Origin: Bradyrhizobium genosp. L
Lineage (GTDB): Bacteria; Pseudomonadota; Alphaproteobacteria; Rhizobiales; Xanthobacteraceae
Assembly: GCF_015624485.1 (NCBI RefSeq)
Contig: NZ_CP061378.1
Coordinates: forward strand, 2,108,001 to 2,172,000
Direction: 5' to 3'
Length of the DNA stretch: 64,000 nt
In this document: positions 45,050 through 53,357 of the stretch, piece after piece
How the letters are laid out: each line of letters begins with the position of its first letter
How positions within the stretch are numbered: position 1 is the first letter of the stretch
Position numbers and translations under genes: made by a program
The notes under the pieces: generated by a model
What the model was told of the DNA's origin: nothing
Seen by the model: only the letters and a program-made list of their open reading frames with translations
Database searches by the model: none

Positions 45050-45727
45050 ATGATGACCTCAAGCGGCACGATCGCGGCGGAGCCGGAACCGATCACGCTC
45101 GACTGGAGCGGGACCGCGCTCGTCATCATCGACATGCAGCGCGATTTCCTCGAGCCCGGCGGGTTCGGCGAGACGCTCGGCAATGACGTGAGCCAGCTCG
45201 CCCGCGCGGTCGAGCCGATTGCCGCCGTGCTGCAGGCGGCGCGCGATGCCGGATTGCTGGTGATCCACACCCGCGAAGGCCATCTGCCCGATCTCTCCGA
45301 CGCGCCGCCGGCGAAGCTCGAGCGCGGCGCGCCGTCATTGCGGATCGGCGATCCTGGCCCGATGGGCCGGATCCTGATCCGCGGCGAGGAGGGGCACGAC
45401 ATCATTGCCGAGCTCTATCCGCGCACCGACGAGATCGTGATCGACAAGCCCGGCAAGGGCGCGTTCTACGCCACCGAGCTCGGCGATATCCTGCAGAAAT
45501 ACGGCATCGAGAATCTCCTGGTGTGCGGCGTCACCACCGAGGTCTGCGTCAACACCACGGTGCGCGAGGCGAACGATCGCGGCTACCGCTGCGTCGTGAT
45601 CTCCGACGGCTGCGCGTCCTATTTCCCTGAATTCCACGAGATGGGCCTGAAGATGATCAAGGCCCAGGGCGGCATCTTCGGCTGGGTTGCCGATTCCGCC
45701 GCGGTGCTGGAGGCGCTCGCTGGCTAG
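45050..45727 (+). CDS. Cysteine hydrolase, isochorismatase superfamily (second copy)
   Basis: The 225-residue protein has the Asp-Lys-Cys triad in [17 protein letters not shown] and [10 protein letters not shown]. It is clearly related to the enzyme at 33376-34059, sharing HTREGH, IGDPGP and REANDRG segments. RutB- or biuret-hydrolase-like C-N cleavage is the best guess. The start could be either of two adjacent ATGs (45050, 45053). It is divergent from amiF. Confidence 0.9.
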   Translation: MMTSSGTIAAEPEPITLDWSGTALVIIDMQRDFLEPGGFGETLGNDVSQLARAVEPIAAVLQAARDAGLLVIHTREGHLPDLSDAPPAKLERGAPSLRIGDPGPMGRILIRGEEGHDIIAELYPRTDEIVIDKPGKGAFYATELGDILQKYGIENLLVCGVTTEVCVNTTVREANDRGYRCVVISDGCASYFPEFHEMGLKMIKAQGGIFGWVADSAAVLEALAG

Positions 45728-45783
45728 AGCAAGATGAGATTGGGACGCGGACTCATCGCGCAGCCATAGCCGGATCGAAATGC

Positions 45784-46311
45784 CTAGCCCCTCGCCGCGG
45801 GCACGGGCGGCACCGGCAGAATGATTTCGGAAGCGACCTTCCAGTCCTTTCCGACGCGAAGCCAATTGATGATCATGAGAAACGGCCTGGCTGTTCCATC
45901 CTGCCCCGCATAAGAGACCGTGATGTTCATCGGCACGTAGGACTCGGCGACGTCACGTGTCAGGCCGACAACCCTGAGCTTCGAATAATCTGGCTCGAGC
46001 ACGACCGGACCGGAGCTGCCGATATCATGCAGCTTTTGATCAATTGCCTCGTTGCCCCAAAAACCGGCCCAGTTCCCCTCGGACTGGATCGCGCTCTTGG
46101 CCACCAACAGTGTCGAGGACGATTGCCAGAACATCCCATGCAGAGCCTTGAAATCGTGCTTGTTGGCCAATTCCATCAACCTGCCGAACTTCGATCTTAT
46201 CGCGCTGAGCGTGGCAGCATCCAGCGGCTCTTCCTTGACGGCGGGAGCAGCCGCGACGGCCCCGATGGCAAGAGCCGAGGCAGCGAGAGTGGCAAGAAGC
46301 GTCTTGTACAT
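45784..46311 (-). CDS. Secreted SnoaL/NTF2-like protein
   Basis: The 175-residue protein has a Sec signal (MYKTLLATLAASALAIGAVA, cut after AAA) followed by an NTF2-fold-like domain (GRLMELANKHDFKALHGMFW near the start, FLMIINWLRVGKDWKVASEI at the end). Such proteins bind small hydrophobic ligands or act as non-catalytic scaffolds; no function is assigned. It sits 142 bp downstream of the alpha/beta hydrolase gene on the same strand, separated by a strong hairpin, so it is probably expressed less or separately. Confidence 0.75.
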   Translation of the reverse strand: MYKTLLATLAASALAIGAVAAAPAVKEEPLDAATLSAIRSKFGRLMELANKHDFKALHGMFWQSSSTLLVAKSAIQSEGNWAGFWGNEAIDQKLHDIGSSGPVVLEPDYSKLRVVGLTRDVAESYVPMNITVSYAGQDGTARPFLMIINWLRVGKDWKVASEIILPVPPVPAARG

Positions 46312-46420
46312 GCTGGAGTTTCCCTTCGAACGTCTGGCTCGCGCCATGACAAGACCCGTTGCGTTCCGCGATTGGCCATCGCGGTCCGAGGCGCTCCGCA
46401 TTCCCTGAGTGAGCGTGCGT

Positions 46421-46446
46421 GCTCCCGGCGCGAAAGCGCCGGGAGC
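46421..46446. terminator. Strong hairpin after the alpha/beta hydrolase gene
   Basis: A perfect 11-bp GC stem (GCTCCCGGCGC / GCGCCGGGAGC) is closed by GAAA (TTTC on the transcribed strand). It lies 7 bp beyond the hydrolase stop. No T-run follows, so it may attenuate or stabilise mRNA rather than terminate fully. Confidence 0.6.
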
Positions 46447-46453
46447 GGTACCG

Positions 46454-47224
46454 TCACTTCACGAGCGCCGCCTTTTCGATGACTTCAGCGACTTGCTTCG
46501 CATGAACGACGAGCGAGGCGTGGCTGCCGGCGACTTCCGTCGTCTGAGCCTTGATCCTGGCTGCGAACGACTTCTGCGCCTCGGGCGCGAGGACTTTGTC
46601 TTTGGTGCTGATGACATAGAACGTCGGCTTGTCACGCCAGGCCGCGATGTCGACGGGAGCTTCGAACGCAACGTGGTTTAGCGGAAGCTGCGAGTTGGCC
46701 AGGTGCTCGGCGATTTCCGGAGGAAGGTCAGCCGCGACGGCTGACGGAAACACCTTGGGGTCGATGTACAGATTGCCCTTCGCATCGGGATGGATCGCAT
46801 TGCCGCCTTCGGTCGGCGGGCCTGCTTTGGCCAGCGACGCCAGGGATTCACCGATATCCGGCGCGAAAGCGGAAACATAGACCAGCGCCGACACCTTTGG
46901 ATCGCTGCCGGCTTGCGTGATCACCACGCCGCCCCAGGAGTGGCCGACCAGAACGGTCTTGCCGTTCTGCTTCGCGAGCGCCTGTTTGGCGGCGTCGACG
47001 TCAGCGGCAAGGGAGGTGAGCGGATTTTCGACGAGCGTAACGTTGTAGCCCTTCTTCGTGAGAATATCGGCAACGGGCTGCCAGCTCGTCTGGTCCACGA
47101 AAGCGCCGTGCACGAGTACGATGTTGTGGGCCGCTCCGTTGGGCAGCTCGGCGGAATGGACGGAGCCGGCCAATGTCGTTCCGGCCAGAAGTACGGTGGC
47201 GGCTGAGAGCAAGATATTTCGCAT
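46454..47224 (-). CDS. Secreted alpha/beta hydrolase
   Basis: The 256-residue enzyme has a signal peptide (ILLSAATVLLAGTTLAGSVH, cut near SAE), oxyanion segment IVLVHGAFVDQTSW, nucleophile elbow VGHSWGGVV, and the catalytic His in AGSHASLVVH. It resembles small esterases with the VHGAF opening. ATG 47224 is chosen (AGGAA upstream). It is divergent from an AraC regulator, which likely controls it. Substrate is unknown. Confidence 0.88.
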   Translation of the reverse strand: MRNILLSAATVLLAGTTLAGSVHSAELPNGAAHNIVLVHGAFVDQTSWQPVADILTKKGYNVTLVENPLTSLAADVDAAKQALAKQNGKTVLVGHSWGGVVITQAGSDPKVSALVYVSAFAPDIGESLASLAKAGPPTEGGNAIHPDAKGNLYIDPKVFPSAVAADLPPEIAEHLANSQLPLNHVAFEAPVDIAAWRDKPTFYVISTKDKVLAPEAQKSFAARIKAQTTEVAGSHASLVVHAKQVAEVIEKAALVK

Positions 47225-47375
47225 CGATTGTTCCTGTTGGCGTATCGGACGAACACGGTCCGGGGAATGGACAGGCGTTTCCAGCAAGGTCGCGGTTCTT
47301 CCATGTGCCATCGGCGAAATGGTTGCCGTACGTGACGTCGGCCCGCCGCGGCATGACCTAGTGCGCGGACCTTTT

Positions 47376-47419
47376 GGACGATAGGGAGCAATCGTCCGGA
47401 TGTTGTGTCCGATCGTCCG
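47376..47419. promoter_or_regulatory. Candidate AraC binding sites (ATCGTCC repeats)
   Basis: GGACGAT (47376-47382) and ATCGTCC (47391-47397) form a 7+7 inverted repeat with 8-nt spacer. ATCGTCCG recurs directly at 47412-47419, exactly 21 bp after the copy at 47391. Two-turn spacing of direct half-sites suits AraC-type monomers with two HTH motifs. It lies between the divergent hydrolase and AraC genes. Confidence 0.55.
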
Positions 47420-47438
47420 CCGGCCTAGTCTCGGCGAC

Positions 47439-48401
47439 ATGGACATACTCGCCCAGGTGCTCGATCGCGTTCGTCTCGGCGGGACGCTGCTCTTTCATTT
47501 CGAGCTCGGCCATCCCTGGAATCTGGAGTTGCCGGCGCGCCCTTACGCCCTGTTTCACTATCTCAGCCGTGGCTCGGCGACCCTTGCGCTCGGACAGGGA
47601 CCGGAGATCCAGATGACGGAGGGCGATTTTGTCGTCATCACGCGCGGCGAGCCCCATGTGTTTTATTCGGATCGCCGGGCCAAGCCTTTGCAGATCATCG
47701 ATATCGATCGATCGTCGCCGCGGCTTGGCGTTGTTCGTCACGGCAGTCGTGCAAAACCGCTCTCGACCATGATCTGCGGCAATTTCACCGTCTCACGGCC
47801 GCTGTTCGGGAGCGTGCTGGAGCTGCTTCCGCCCGTGCTGCTGCTGAAGCCGACGGCGGACGGTGAGTGGCTTGAAGCGATCCTGCGTCGCATGGTCAGC
47901 GAGTCCGCGCTTGAGCGTCCCGGCCAACGCGTCGCGCTCTCACGATTGACGGAAGTGCTCTTTGTCGAGGTGTTGCGAAACTGGATCAAGTCTCTCGGTC
48001 CCGGAGAAGGCGGATGGCTCGGGGCGATATCGGACCCGCATATCGGGCCCGCACTCAAGCTGATCCACGAAAACCCGGAGCGGCCCTGGGCGCTGAGCGA
48101 CCTCGGCCAGCACGTGGGGCTCGGCCGCTCGGCATTCTCGGCCCGTTTCACCAGGCTCGTCGGCCAGTCCATGCATCGCTATGTCATCGGGCGACGGATG
48201 GCAGAAGCGGCGTTCCTGCTCGAAACCAGCGACGAGCCGATCGCACGAATTGCGAGCCGGGTCGGTTACGAGACGGCGGCGGCGTTTTCGAAGCTGTTCC
48301 AACGGCATCACGGACTGTCGCCTGGCCGGTACCGAGCGGCTCGACGATCTGACGGCGGAGGAAGGCAAGGGGACGTTCGGGAAGCAGAAGTTGCCGAATG
48401 A
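47439..48401 (+). CDS. AraC-family transcriptional regulator with cupin-type ligand domain
   Basis: The ~320-residue protein has an N-terminal cupin-like domain (GDFVVITRGEPHVFYSD) and two C-terminal HTHs (ALSDLGQHVGLGRSAFSARF; PIARIASRVGYETAAAFSKLF). It ends with the family FQRHHGLSPGRYR box plus an unusual basic/acidic tail. This architecture is common for regulators of nearby reductases or hydrolases. ATG 47439 is preferred over a TTG at 47400, which would overlap the candidate binding sites. Confidence 0.9.
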   Translation: MDILAQVLDRVRLGGTLLFHFELGHPWNLELPARPYALFHYLSRGSATLALGQGPEIQMTEGDFVVITRGEPHVFYSDRRAKPLQIIDIDRSSPRLGVVRHGSRAKPLSTMICGNFTVSRPLFGSVLELLPPVLLLKPTADGEWLEAILRRMVSESALERPGQRVALSRLTEVLFVEVLRNWIKSLGPGEGGWLGAISDPHIGPALKLIHENPERPWALSDLGQHVGLGRSAFSARFTRLVGQSMHRYVIGRRMAEAAFLLETSDEPIARIASRVGYETAAAFSKLFQRHHGLSPGRYRAARRSDGGGRQGDVREAEVAE

Positions 48402-48411
48402 CCCTGCCCCT

Positions 48412-48523
48412 GGTGTGATGGGCGCGGTCGCGCGCGGCACGCTGAACAACGGCGGCAAGGTCGGCGCGATCATTCCGAGATTTCTCACAAACTGGGAAAC
48501 GACGATCGATGCGCTGAAGATGG
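48412..48523 (+). pseudogene. Fragment of a LOG-family (TIGR00730-like) gene
   Basis: Reading in the frame from 48412 gives GVMGAVARGTLNNGGKVGAI then IPRFLTNWE, closely resembling the LOG/lysine-decarboxylase-like core (GxMGAVAxxxLxxGGxVxGVIP). No N-terminal half is present. It begins 11 bp after the AraC stop and degenerates before 48600. It is a ~37-codon remnant, not a working gene. Confidence 0.65.
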
Positions 48524-48607
48524 CGCGTCCGATGGCGGTGTTTCGTCGATCATCGACACGATGTAGATGTCGGTGTCCTCAGACGTCATGGTGCCGAGGC
48601 ACGCGTT

Positions 48608-49432
48608 CTAGCCACCCTTCACTGCGCCCGCGGTGAGACCGGCGACGATCTGCCGCTGCGCCAGCACCGTGAGCAGCAGCACTGGCGCGGTCACGATCAA
48701 TGCCGCGGCGGCGAGTGGGCCCCAGCTCAGCTGGTCGAACGAGATCATGTTGTAGACCGCGACCGGCAGCGTGCGGGTCTCGCGCCCGGCCAGCACGATG
48801 CCGAACACGAAGTTGTTCCAGGAGAAGATCACCGCGAGGATGAAGGCGACCGCGAGTCCCGGCTTGGCGATCGGCAGCGCGACGTGGCGGAACACCTGCC
48901 AGCGCGTGGCGCCGTCGATCAGCGCGGCTTCCTCGAGCTCCAGCGGCGTGGTCTCGAAATAGCCGATCATGATCCAGATCACGATCGGCACCGTGACCAC
49001 GAGATGGATGATGATCTGCGGCACCAGCGTGCCGAGCAGGCCGAGCCACTGGAACAGCAGGAACAGCGGGATCAGATAGGACAGGCCCGGCGTAATGCGC
49101 GCGATCAGGATCACGATCGCCGATTTGTGCGCGGCCATCCGCGCGATGCCGTAGCCGGCGGGCACGCCGACCAGCATTGCAAGACCCGTCGCGCTTCCGG
49201 TGACGATCAGGCTGTTCATGAAATAGGTCAGGAAGCGGTTCGAGGCGAACACGTCGGCATAGTTCTTCCAGGCGATGTTCTCCGGGATGAACACCGGCGG
49301 ATAGGACGCGTTGTCGATCTCGAATTTCAGCGACAGCGAAGCCATCCAGAGGAAGAACAGGATCGCCGGCGAGACGATCACGAGCACGCTCAGCCACAGC
49401 CCGATCCGGCCCAGGATCTGACGCACGCTCAT
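48608..49432 (-). CDS. ABC sugar permease (MalG-like)
   Basis: The 274-residue CUT1-type permease has six helices, the EAA loop LEEAALIDGATRWQVFRHVALP, and C-terminus QRQIVAGLTAGAVKGG. Start overlaps the preceding permease stop (ATGA). It is the last gene of the operon, with no ATPase following; the LOG-gene fragment lies immediately downstream, so the end of the operon may have been lost by rearrangement. Confidence 0.93.
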   Translation of the reverse strand: MSVRQILGRIGLWLSVLVIVSPAILFFLWMASLSLKFEIDNASYPPVFIPENIAWKNYADVFASNRFLTYFMNSLIVTGSATGLAMLVGVPAGYGIARMAAHKSAIVILIARITPGLSYLIPLFLLFQWLGLLGTLVPQIIIHLVVTVPIVIWIMIGYFETTPLELEEAALIDGATRWQVFRHVALPIAKPGLAVAFILAVIFSWNNFVFGIVLAGRETRTLPVAVYNMISFDQLSWGPLAAAALIVTAPVLLLTVLAQRQIVAGLTAGAVKGG

Positions 49433-50367
49433 GCGCCGCTCCCGAGCTCTGATGTCCACAGCATGCGCTTGCGCAAATAAAGCAGCAGCGCCGCGAGCGC
49501 GACGATCAAGAGGAAGAATACGACTGCGATCGCGGAGCCGTAGCCGAGGTCGTAATAGACGAAGGCGACGCTGTAGAGATAGACGTTGATGGTCTCCGAC
49601 GCCGAGCCGGGGCCGCCCTGCGTGATCGCGAAGATGATGTCAAAACTCTTCACCGCGTCGATCATGCGGATCATGCCGGCGATGAACAGGAACGGCATGA
49701 TCAGCGGCAGGGTGATGAAGCGGAAGACCTGCCAGAAACTGGCGCCGTCGATCTGCGCGCTCTCATAGGGTTCGGTCGGGATCGCCGCGAGGCCGCCGAG
49801 CACGATCAGCATCACCAGCGGCGTCCATTGCCAGGTCTCGACCAGCACCAGCGAGGGGATCACGGTCGCCGGGTTGAACACCCAGAGCTGCGGCGGAATG
49901 CCGACCAGCGACAGCAGATAATTCAGCACGCCGAGCTGCGGGTGGAACATCATGGTCCAGACCAGCGCGATCGCCACGGGAGTGGCCATCATCGGCATGA
50001 TGAAGATGCCGCGCCAGAAGCCGCGCGCGGCGAATTTCTGATGAAACACGATCGCCGCCAGCGTGCCGAACACCAGCGGCAGCAGCACCGACAGCGCGGT
50101 GTAGACCAGCGTGTGCCCGACCGCCTCGACGAAGCGCGGATCGGTCGGCAACCGCAGATAATTGGCGAGGCCTACGAAGGTGGTCGGCGAGCCCACCTTC
50201 CATTCCTGGAAACTCATCCAGATCGTGAACGCCCAGGGAAAGATGATCACCGCCAGCACCACGACCAGCGCCGGGATCACGAACGGCCAGTACGATGGCG
50301 GCCGCCATTCACGTTCCGGCGCGGAGCCCTGCACCGCGGCCGGAGTATCCTGCGTCACCACGCTCAC
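49429..50367 (-). CDS. ABC sugar permease (MalF-like)
   Basis: The 312-residue permease has six helices and EAA-like loop PYESAQIDGASFWQVFRFITLP. It overlaps the binding-protein gene by 4 bp and the second permease by 4 bp. A Pro/Gly-rich cytosolic N-tail of ~25 residues precedes the first helix. Confidence 0.92.
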   Translation of the reverse strand: MSVVTQDTPAAVQGSAPEREWRPPSYWPFVIPALVVVLAVIIFPWAFTIWMSFQEWKVGSPTTFVGLANYLRLPTDPRFVEAVGHTLVYTALSVLLPLVFGTLAAIVFHQKFAARGFWRGIFIMPMMATPVAIALVWTMMFHPQLGVLNYLLSLVGIPPQLWVFNPATVIPSLVLVETWQWTPLVMLIVLGGLAAIPTEPYESAQIDGASFWQVFRFITLPLIMPFLFIAGMIRMIDAVKSFDIIFAITQGGPGSASETINVYLYSVAFVYYDLGYGSAIAVVFFLLIVALAALLLYLRKRMLWTSELGSGA

Positions 50368-51686
50368 GCTTTTTCACTGCGCTCCAGGATCGGGCGGAAC
50401 TGGTCGTGCGCCTTCTTCATCTCGGTGGCGGGATCGGCGCCGGACAGCGTCGCGGTCAGCGCCGCGCCGACGATGTCGCGATATTCGGCGACCGGGATCA
50501 CGACCGGCAGGCCGAGCTTCGAGATCTTCGAGGAATCGATCACCGATTGCAGCCATTCCTTGGTCTTGACGCCCTTGGCGACTTCGGGGTCGTCGACGAT
50601 GGAGCTGCGGAACGGCACGCCGCCGCCGGCCTGGATCAGGCGCGTGCCCTGGCCGCGCGAGGCCACCCACTGGCAGAGCAGGTAGGCGGCTTCCTTGTTC
50701 TTGCTGGCAGCCGCGATGCCGATGCCGTCGCCATAGGTCGAGGAGAAATGGCCCTTGGGGCCACCTGGCACCACGGTGTAGCCGACCTTGCCGGGCACAC
50801 GCGAGGCGGTCGGATCTTCGATCGGCGGCGCCCAGCCGGTGGCGTCGATCCACATCGCGGCGCGGCCTTGCGTGAAGGAGGCCATCGACTCCATCCAGTT
50901 GAAGCCGGCGACGCCGGGAGGCGCCGACTTTGTCAGCAGGCGCTGGTACAGCTTGGTCGCTTCGATGCCCTCGGGGCCGTCGGACAGGATGTTGCCCTTG
51001 GCGTCGAGGAATTCGCCGCCATAGTTCAGGTAGAAGTTGCTCCACATCGCCATGTTGGCGTTGCGCAGGCCGCGGCCGACGAAGCCGTAGATGCCGTCCT
51101 TCGGGTCGGTCAGCTTCTCGGCAGCGACCGCCATCTCGTCGAGCGTCTTCGGCACCTCGACGCCCTTCTTCTGGAACAGCTCCTTGTTGTAATAGAGGAT
51201 GAAGTAATCGACCGACCACGGCAGCGACAGCATCTGCCCCTTGTCGTTACGCGCATATTGCAGGCCGGCCGCCGAGAAATCGCTCTCGACCAGGTCCGAC
51301 GGCGTCAGGCTGGGATCCTTCAGATAGCCGGACATGTCGGCGAGCCAGCCGGCTTTCTCGAACTGCCGCTTCTGCACGTGGTAGCTGATGTGAACGAGGT
51401 CGAAGCTCGGCTTGCCCGACGACAGCTCGATCACGCATTTCTGGCGCTGCTGCTGCTCGGGGATCTGCTCGGACTCGACCTGAATGCCGGAGAGCTGGGT
51501 GAATTCCTTGATGTATTTTTGCAGATTGTCGCCGCGCGGCCCCTTGGCCAGGATCACCTCGAGCGTGGTACCGGAATATTTCTTCCAGTTCACCTCGGCG
51601 TAGGCCGGAAATCCGCTCAGCGACAACGCGCCGGCGGCGGCCGTGCCGGCCAGCATCTGGCGGCGCGAGATCAGGTGATGCGTCAT
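50364..51686 (-). CDS. ABC transporter substrate-binding protein, CUT1 type
   Basis: The 440-residue protein has a Tat signal (ISRRQMLAGTAAAGALSLSG). Typical segments are LQKYIKEFTQLSGIQVESE, GQMLSLPWSVDYFILYYNK, and the conserved GYTVVPGGPKG. Ligand is presumably a sugar or polyol. It is first gene of a three-gene operon with no ATPase. No regulator is adjacent. Confidence 0.93.
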   Translation of the reverse strand: MTHHLISRRQMLAGTAAAGALSLSGFPAYAEVNWKKYSGTTLEVILAKGPRGDNLQKYIKEFTQLSGIQVESEQIPEQQQRQKCVIELSSGKPSFDLVHISYHVQKRQFEKAGWLADMSGYLKDPSLTPSDLVESDFSAAGLQYARNDKGQMLSLPWSVDYFILYYNKELFQKKGVEVPKTLDEMAVAAEKLTDPKDGIYGFVGRGLRNANMAMWSNFYLNYGGEFLDAKGNILSDGPEGIEATKLYQRLLTKSAPPGVAGFNWMESMASFTQGRAAMWIDATGWAPPIEDPTASRVPGKVGYTVVPGGPKGHFSSTYGDGIGIAAASKNKEAAYLLCQWVASRGQGTRLIQAGGGVPFRSSIVDDPEVAKGVKTKEWLQSVIDSSKISKLGLPVVIPVAEYRDIVGAALTATLSGADPATEMKKAHDQFRPILERSEKA

Positions 51687-51802
51687 GGTTCTCTCCCCTG
51701 GGACGGTTCTTGTTTGGGAGAGATACTAACCTGTGAGGCTGGTCTGCCTAGCCCCCATGCGCGGCGGCGCCGCATGGCGCAGCGCCGCGCATGGTAGATC
51801 CG

Positions 51803-52657
51803 CTATGCCTTGACGAAGGCGAGCAGGGTGCCGTTGGCCGCCGCCGGTGGCACGCAGATGTTGCCGCCGCTCTTCACGCCGGTTGCACCGAGCGCCTTCT
51901 CCGTCGCGGCGAGATCGGCTGCGATCACGAGACCGGCGCCGCCGCGATCGGGCAGGCCGTCCAGCGCCACGCCGGGATAACGCTTGCCGAGTTGCGCCCT
52001 GGTCAGGAATACGAAGTCGGCGCGGTCGCCGCCCGACGGCACCGCGGTCGCGCCGTCGGCCTCGGTCCTGGTCGCGATGTCGATCATCTCAGAGAGGTGC
52101 GCCGCATCGGTGGCCGGGTCCGGCGAGACGATCAGCACCTGCTCGAGCCGTTTTGCCCCATTGGCGTGGGTCATCAATTCGGGGATCCACACCGTCTCGC
52201 GGGTCTTGTGCTGGCAGGCGAAGATGCGGACGCCGCCCGGCGCCTCCGCGGTCGGCCACATGAAGGTGCGGAATTTCGCCGCGGAGACCGTGCCGCCGGG
52301 GAGCGTCACCGGGCGCTCGAAATCGGTCGGGCCGATTGGCGTGTAGCCGCGGGCGCGGATCTCTTCGGCGCCGGCCGCCGAATCGACCGCGGTGAACGCG
52401 ATCCGCTCGATGCCCTCGCCGCGGCTCTCCAGCAGCGCGCGGGTCGGCGCGTTGTGCTCGGTCGGCGCCAGCACGCCGAGCAGCTCCATATAATCGGGGT
52501 CGAACATGATCGTATAATTGCCCGTTCCCATATGCGCGCTGTGGGTGCCGCGCGGCGAGAGGATGAAGCCGAGCCGCCGGTAGGTCTCGGCCGCCCTGTC
52601 GAGATCCTTCACCACGACCACGGCGTGATCGATGCCAATGATGTTCTTGAGTGCCAC
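51803..52657 (-). CDS. VOC-family protein (glyoxalase-like)
   Basis: The 284-residue protein has an N-terminal vicinal-oxygen-chelate module (IGIDHAVVVVKDLDRAAETYRRLG) and a second half with FACQHKTRETVWIPELMTHANG, as in Glyoxalase_3-type proteins. Such proteins bind a divalent metal and act on small hydrophobic or thiol-linked substrates. GTG start at 52657, with GGGGAAG upstream. It is monocistronic, and its substrate is unknown. Confidence 0.85.
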   Translation of the reverse strand: MALKNIIGIDHAVVVVKDLDRAAETYRRLGFILSPRGTHSAHMGTGNYTIMFDPDYMELLGVLAPTEHNAPTRALLESRGEGIERIAFTAVDSAAGAEEIRARGYTPIGPTDFERPVTLPGGTVSAAKFRTFMWPTAEAPGGVRIFACQHKTRETVWIPELMTHANGAKRLEQVLIVSPDPATDAAHLSEMIDIATRTEADGATAVPSGGDRADFVFLTRAQLGKRYPGVALDGLPDRGGAGLVIAADLAATEKALGATGVKSGGNICVPPAAANGTLLAFVKA

Positions 52658-52988
52658 GTGTTGTCTTCCCCGGCTGGACTGCGGCGAAAGCTAGCCGGAA
52701 CGAGCGCGGCGCCGCAACAAGAGGATGGCGCTCGCGGCGGCGCCATGCGCGAGACAGATGTGTCGGTGCGGCGCAACTGATTCGCTTTGGTGGCCGGTTT
52801 TTCGCCGCTCGGAGGCGCGCAAACCCTGTAAATTCAGGGGTCGCAAGCGACTTGACTTGGAAAAACCCTGAAAAAATCGCTGATTCGGAGGCTTTCCACA
52901 GCGATATTGCTGTGGGGAGTGCAGAAAACCCTGTTTTTTTCGGCGTTTTCAGCCATATCGTGACCGCTCCAGAATCAATGGAGCAACC
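52658..52988 (+). promoter_or_regulatory. HU promoter/leader region with three phased AAACCCTG motifs and a dyad
   Basis: AAACCCTG occurs at 52821, 52863 and 52926, i.e. 42 and 63 bp apart (four and six helical turns). A CCACAGC-N6-GCTGTGG dyad lies at 52896-52915, and TTGACT at 52852 could be a -35 element. The region is A/T-rich compared with its neighbours. No gene is present. Confidence 0.55.
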
Positions 52989-53288
52989 ATGGCTACCCAA
53001 TTGTCGAAGTCGCAAGTGATCGAGAAGATCGCGACCACCACCGAACTCTCCAAGCGTGACGTCAAGAACGTCTTGGACTCACTGGTCGATGTCGGCCACA
53101 AGGAGCTGAAGAAGAGCGGGGTGTTCCTCGTCCCCGGCTTCGCCAAGTTCGTCGTGGTCAAGAAGCCTGCGACCAAGGCGCGCAAGGGCACCAACCCCTT
53201 CACCGGCGAAGAGATGATGTTCAAGGCCAAGCCGGCCCGGAAGATCGTCCGCGCCCGGCCGGTCAAGGCCGCCAAGGACGCGGTCTAA
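52989..53288 (+). CDS. HU-family DNA-binding protein
   Basis: The 99-residue nucleoid-associated protein has LSKSQVIEKIATTTELSKRDVKNVLDSL, the dimerisation core VFLVPGFAKFVVVKKPA, and the DNA-binding arm tip TNPFTGEEMMFKAKPARK. The basic C-terminus (RPVKAAKDAV) is short, unlike long histone-like tails. GGAG precedes the start. Terminator follows directly. Likely monocistronic and highly expressed. Confidence 0.95.
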   Translation: MATQLSKSQVIEKIATTTELSKRDVKNVLDSLVDVGHKELKKSGVFLVPGFAKFVVVKKPATKARKGTNPFTGEEMMFKAKPARKIVRARPVKAAKDAV

Positions 53289-53296
53289 GACGAAAG

Positions 53297-53328
53297 AAAA
53301 GGCCTCCGGTGACGGAGGCCTTTTGCTT
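53297..53328 (+). terminator. Rho-independent terminator of the HU gene
   Basis: AAAAGGCCTCC (53297-53307) pairs with GGAGGCCTTTT (53314-53324) around a 6-nt loop, with T-rich tail on the plus strand and A-rich on the other. It may serve the convergent SDR gene too. Confidence 0.92.
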
Positions 53329-53357
53329 TCGGGCCTGCGAGTCTCCGCCTTGGATTG

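Noticed and set aside
48530..48607. Short minus-strand frame starting MTSEDTDIYIVSMIDE beyond the importer operon
   Set aside because: Only ~35 codons, no ribosome site or family; probably debris of the same breakpoint as the LOG fragment.
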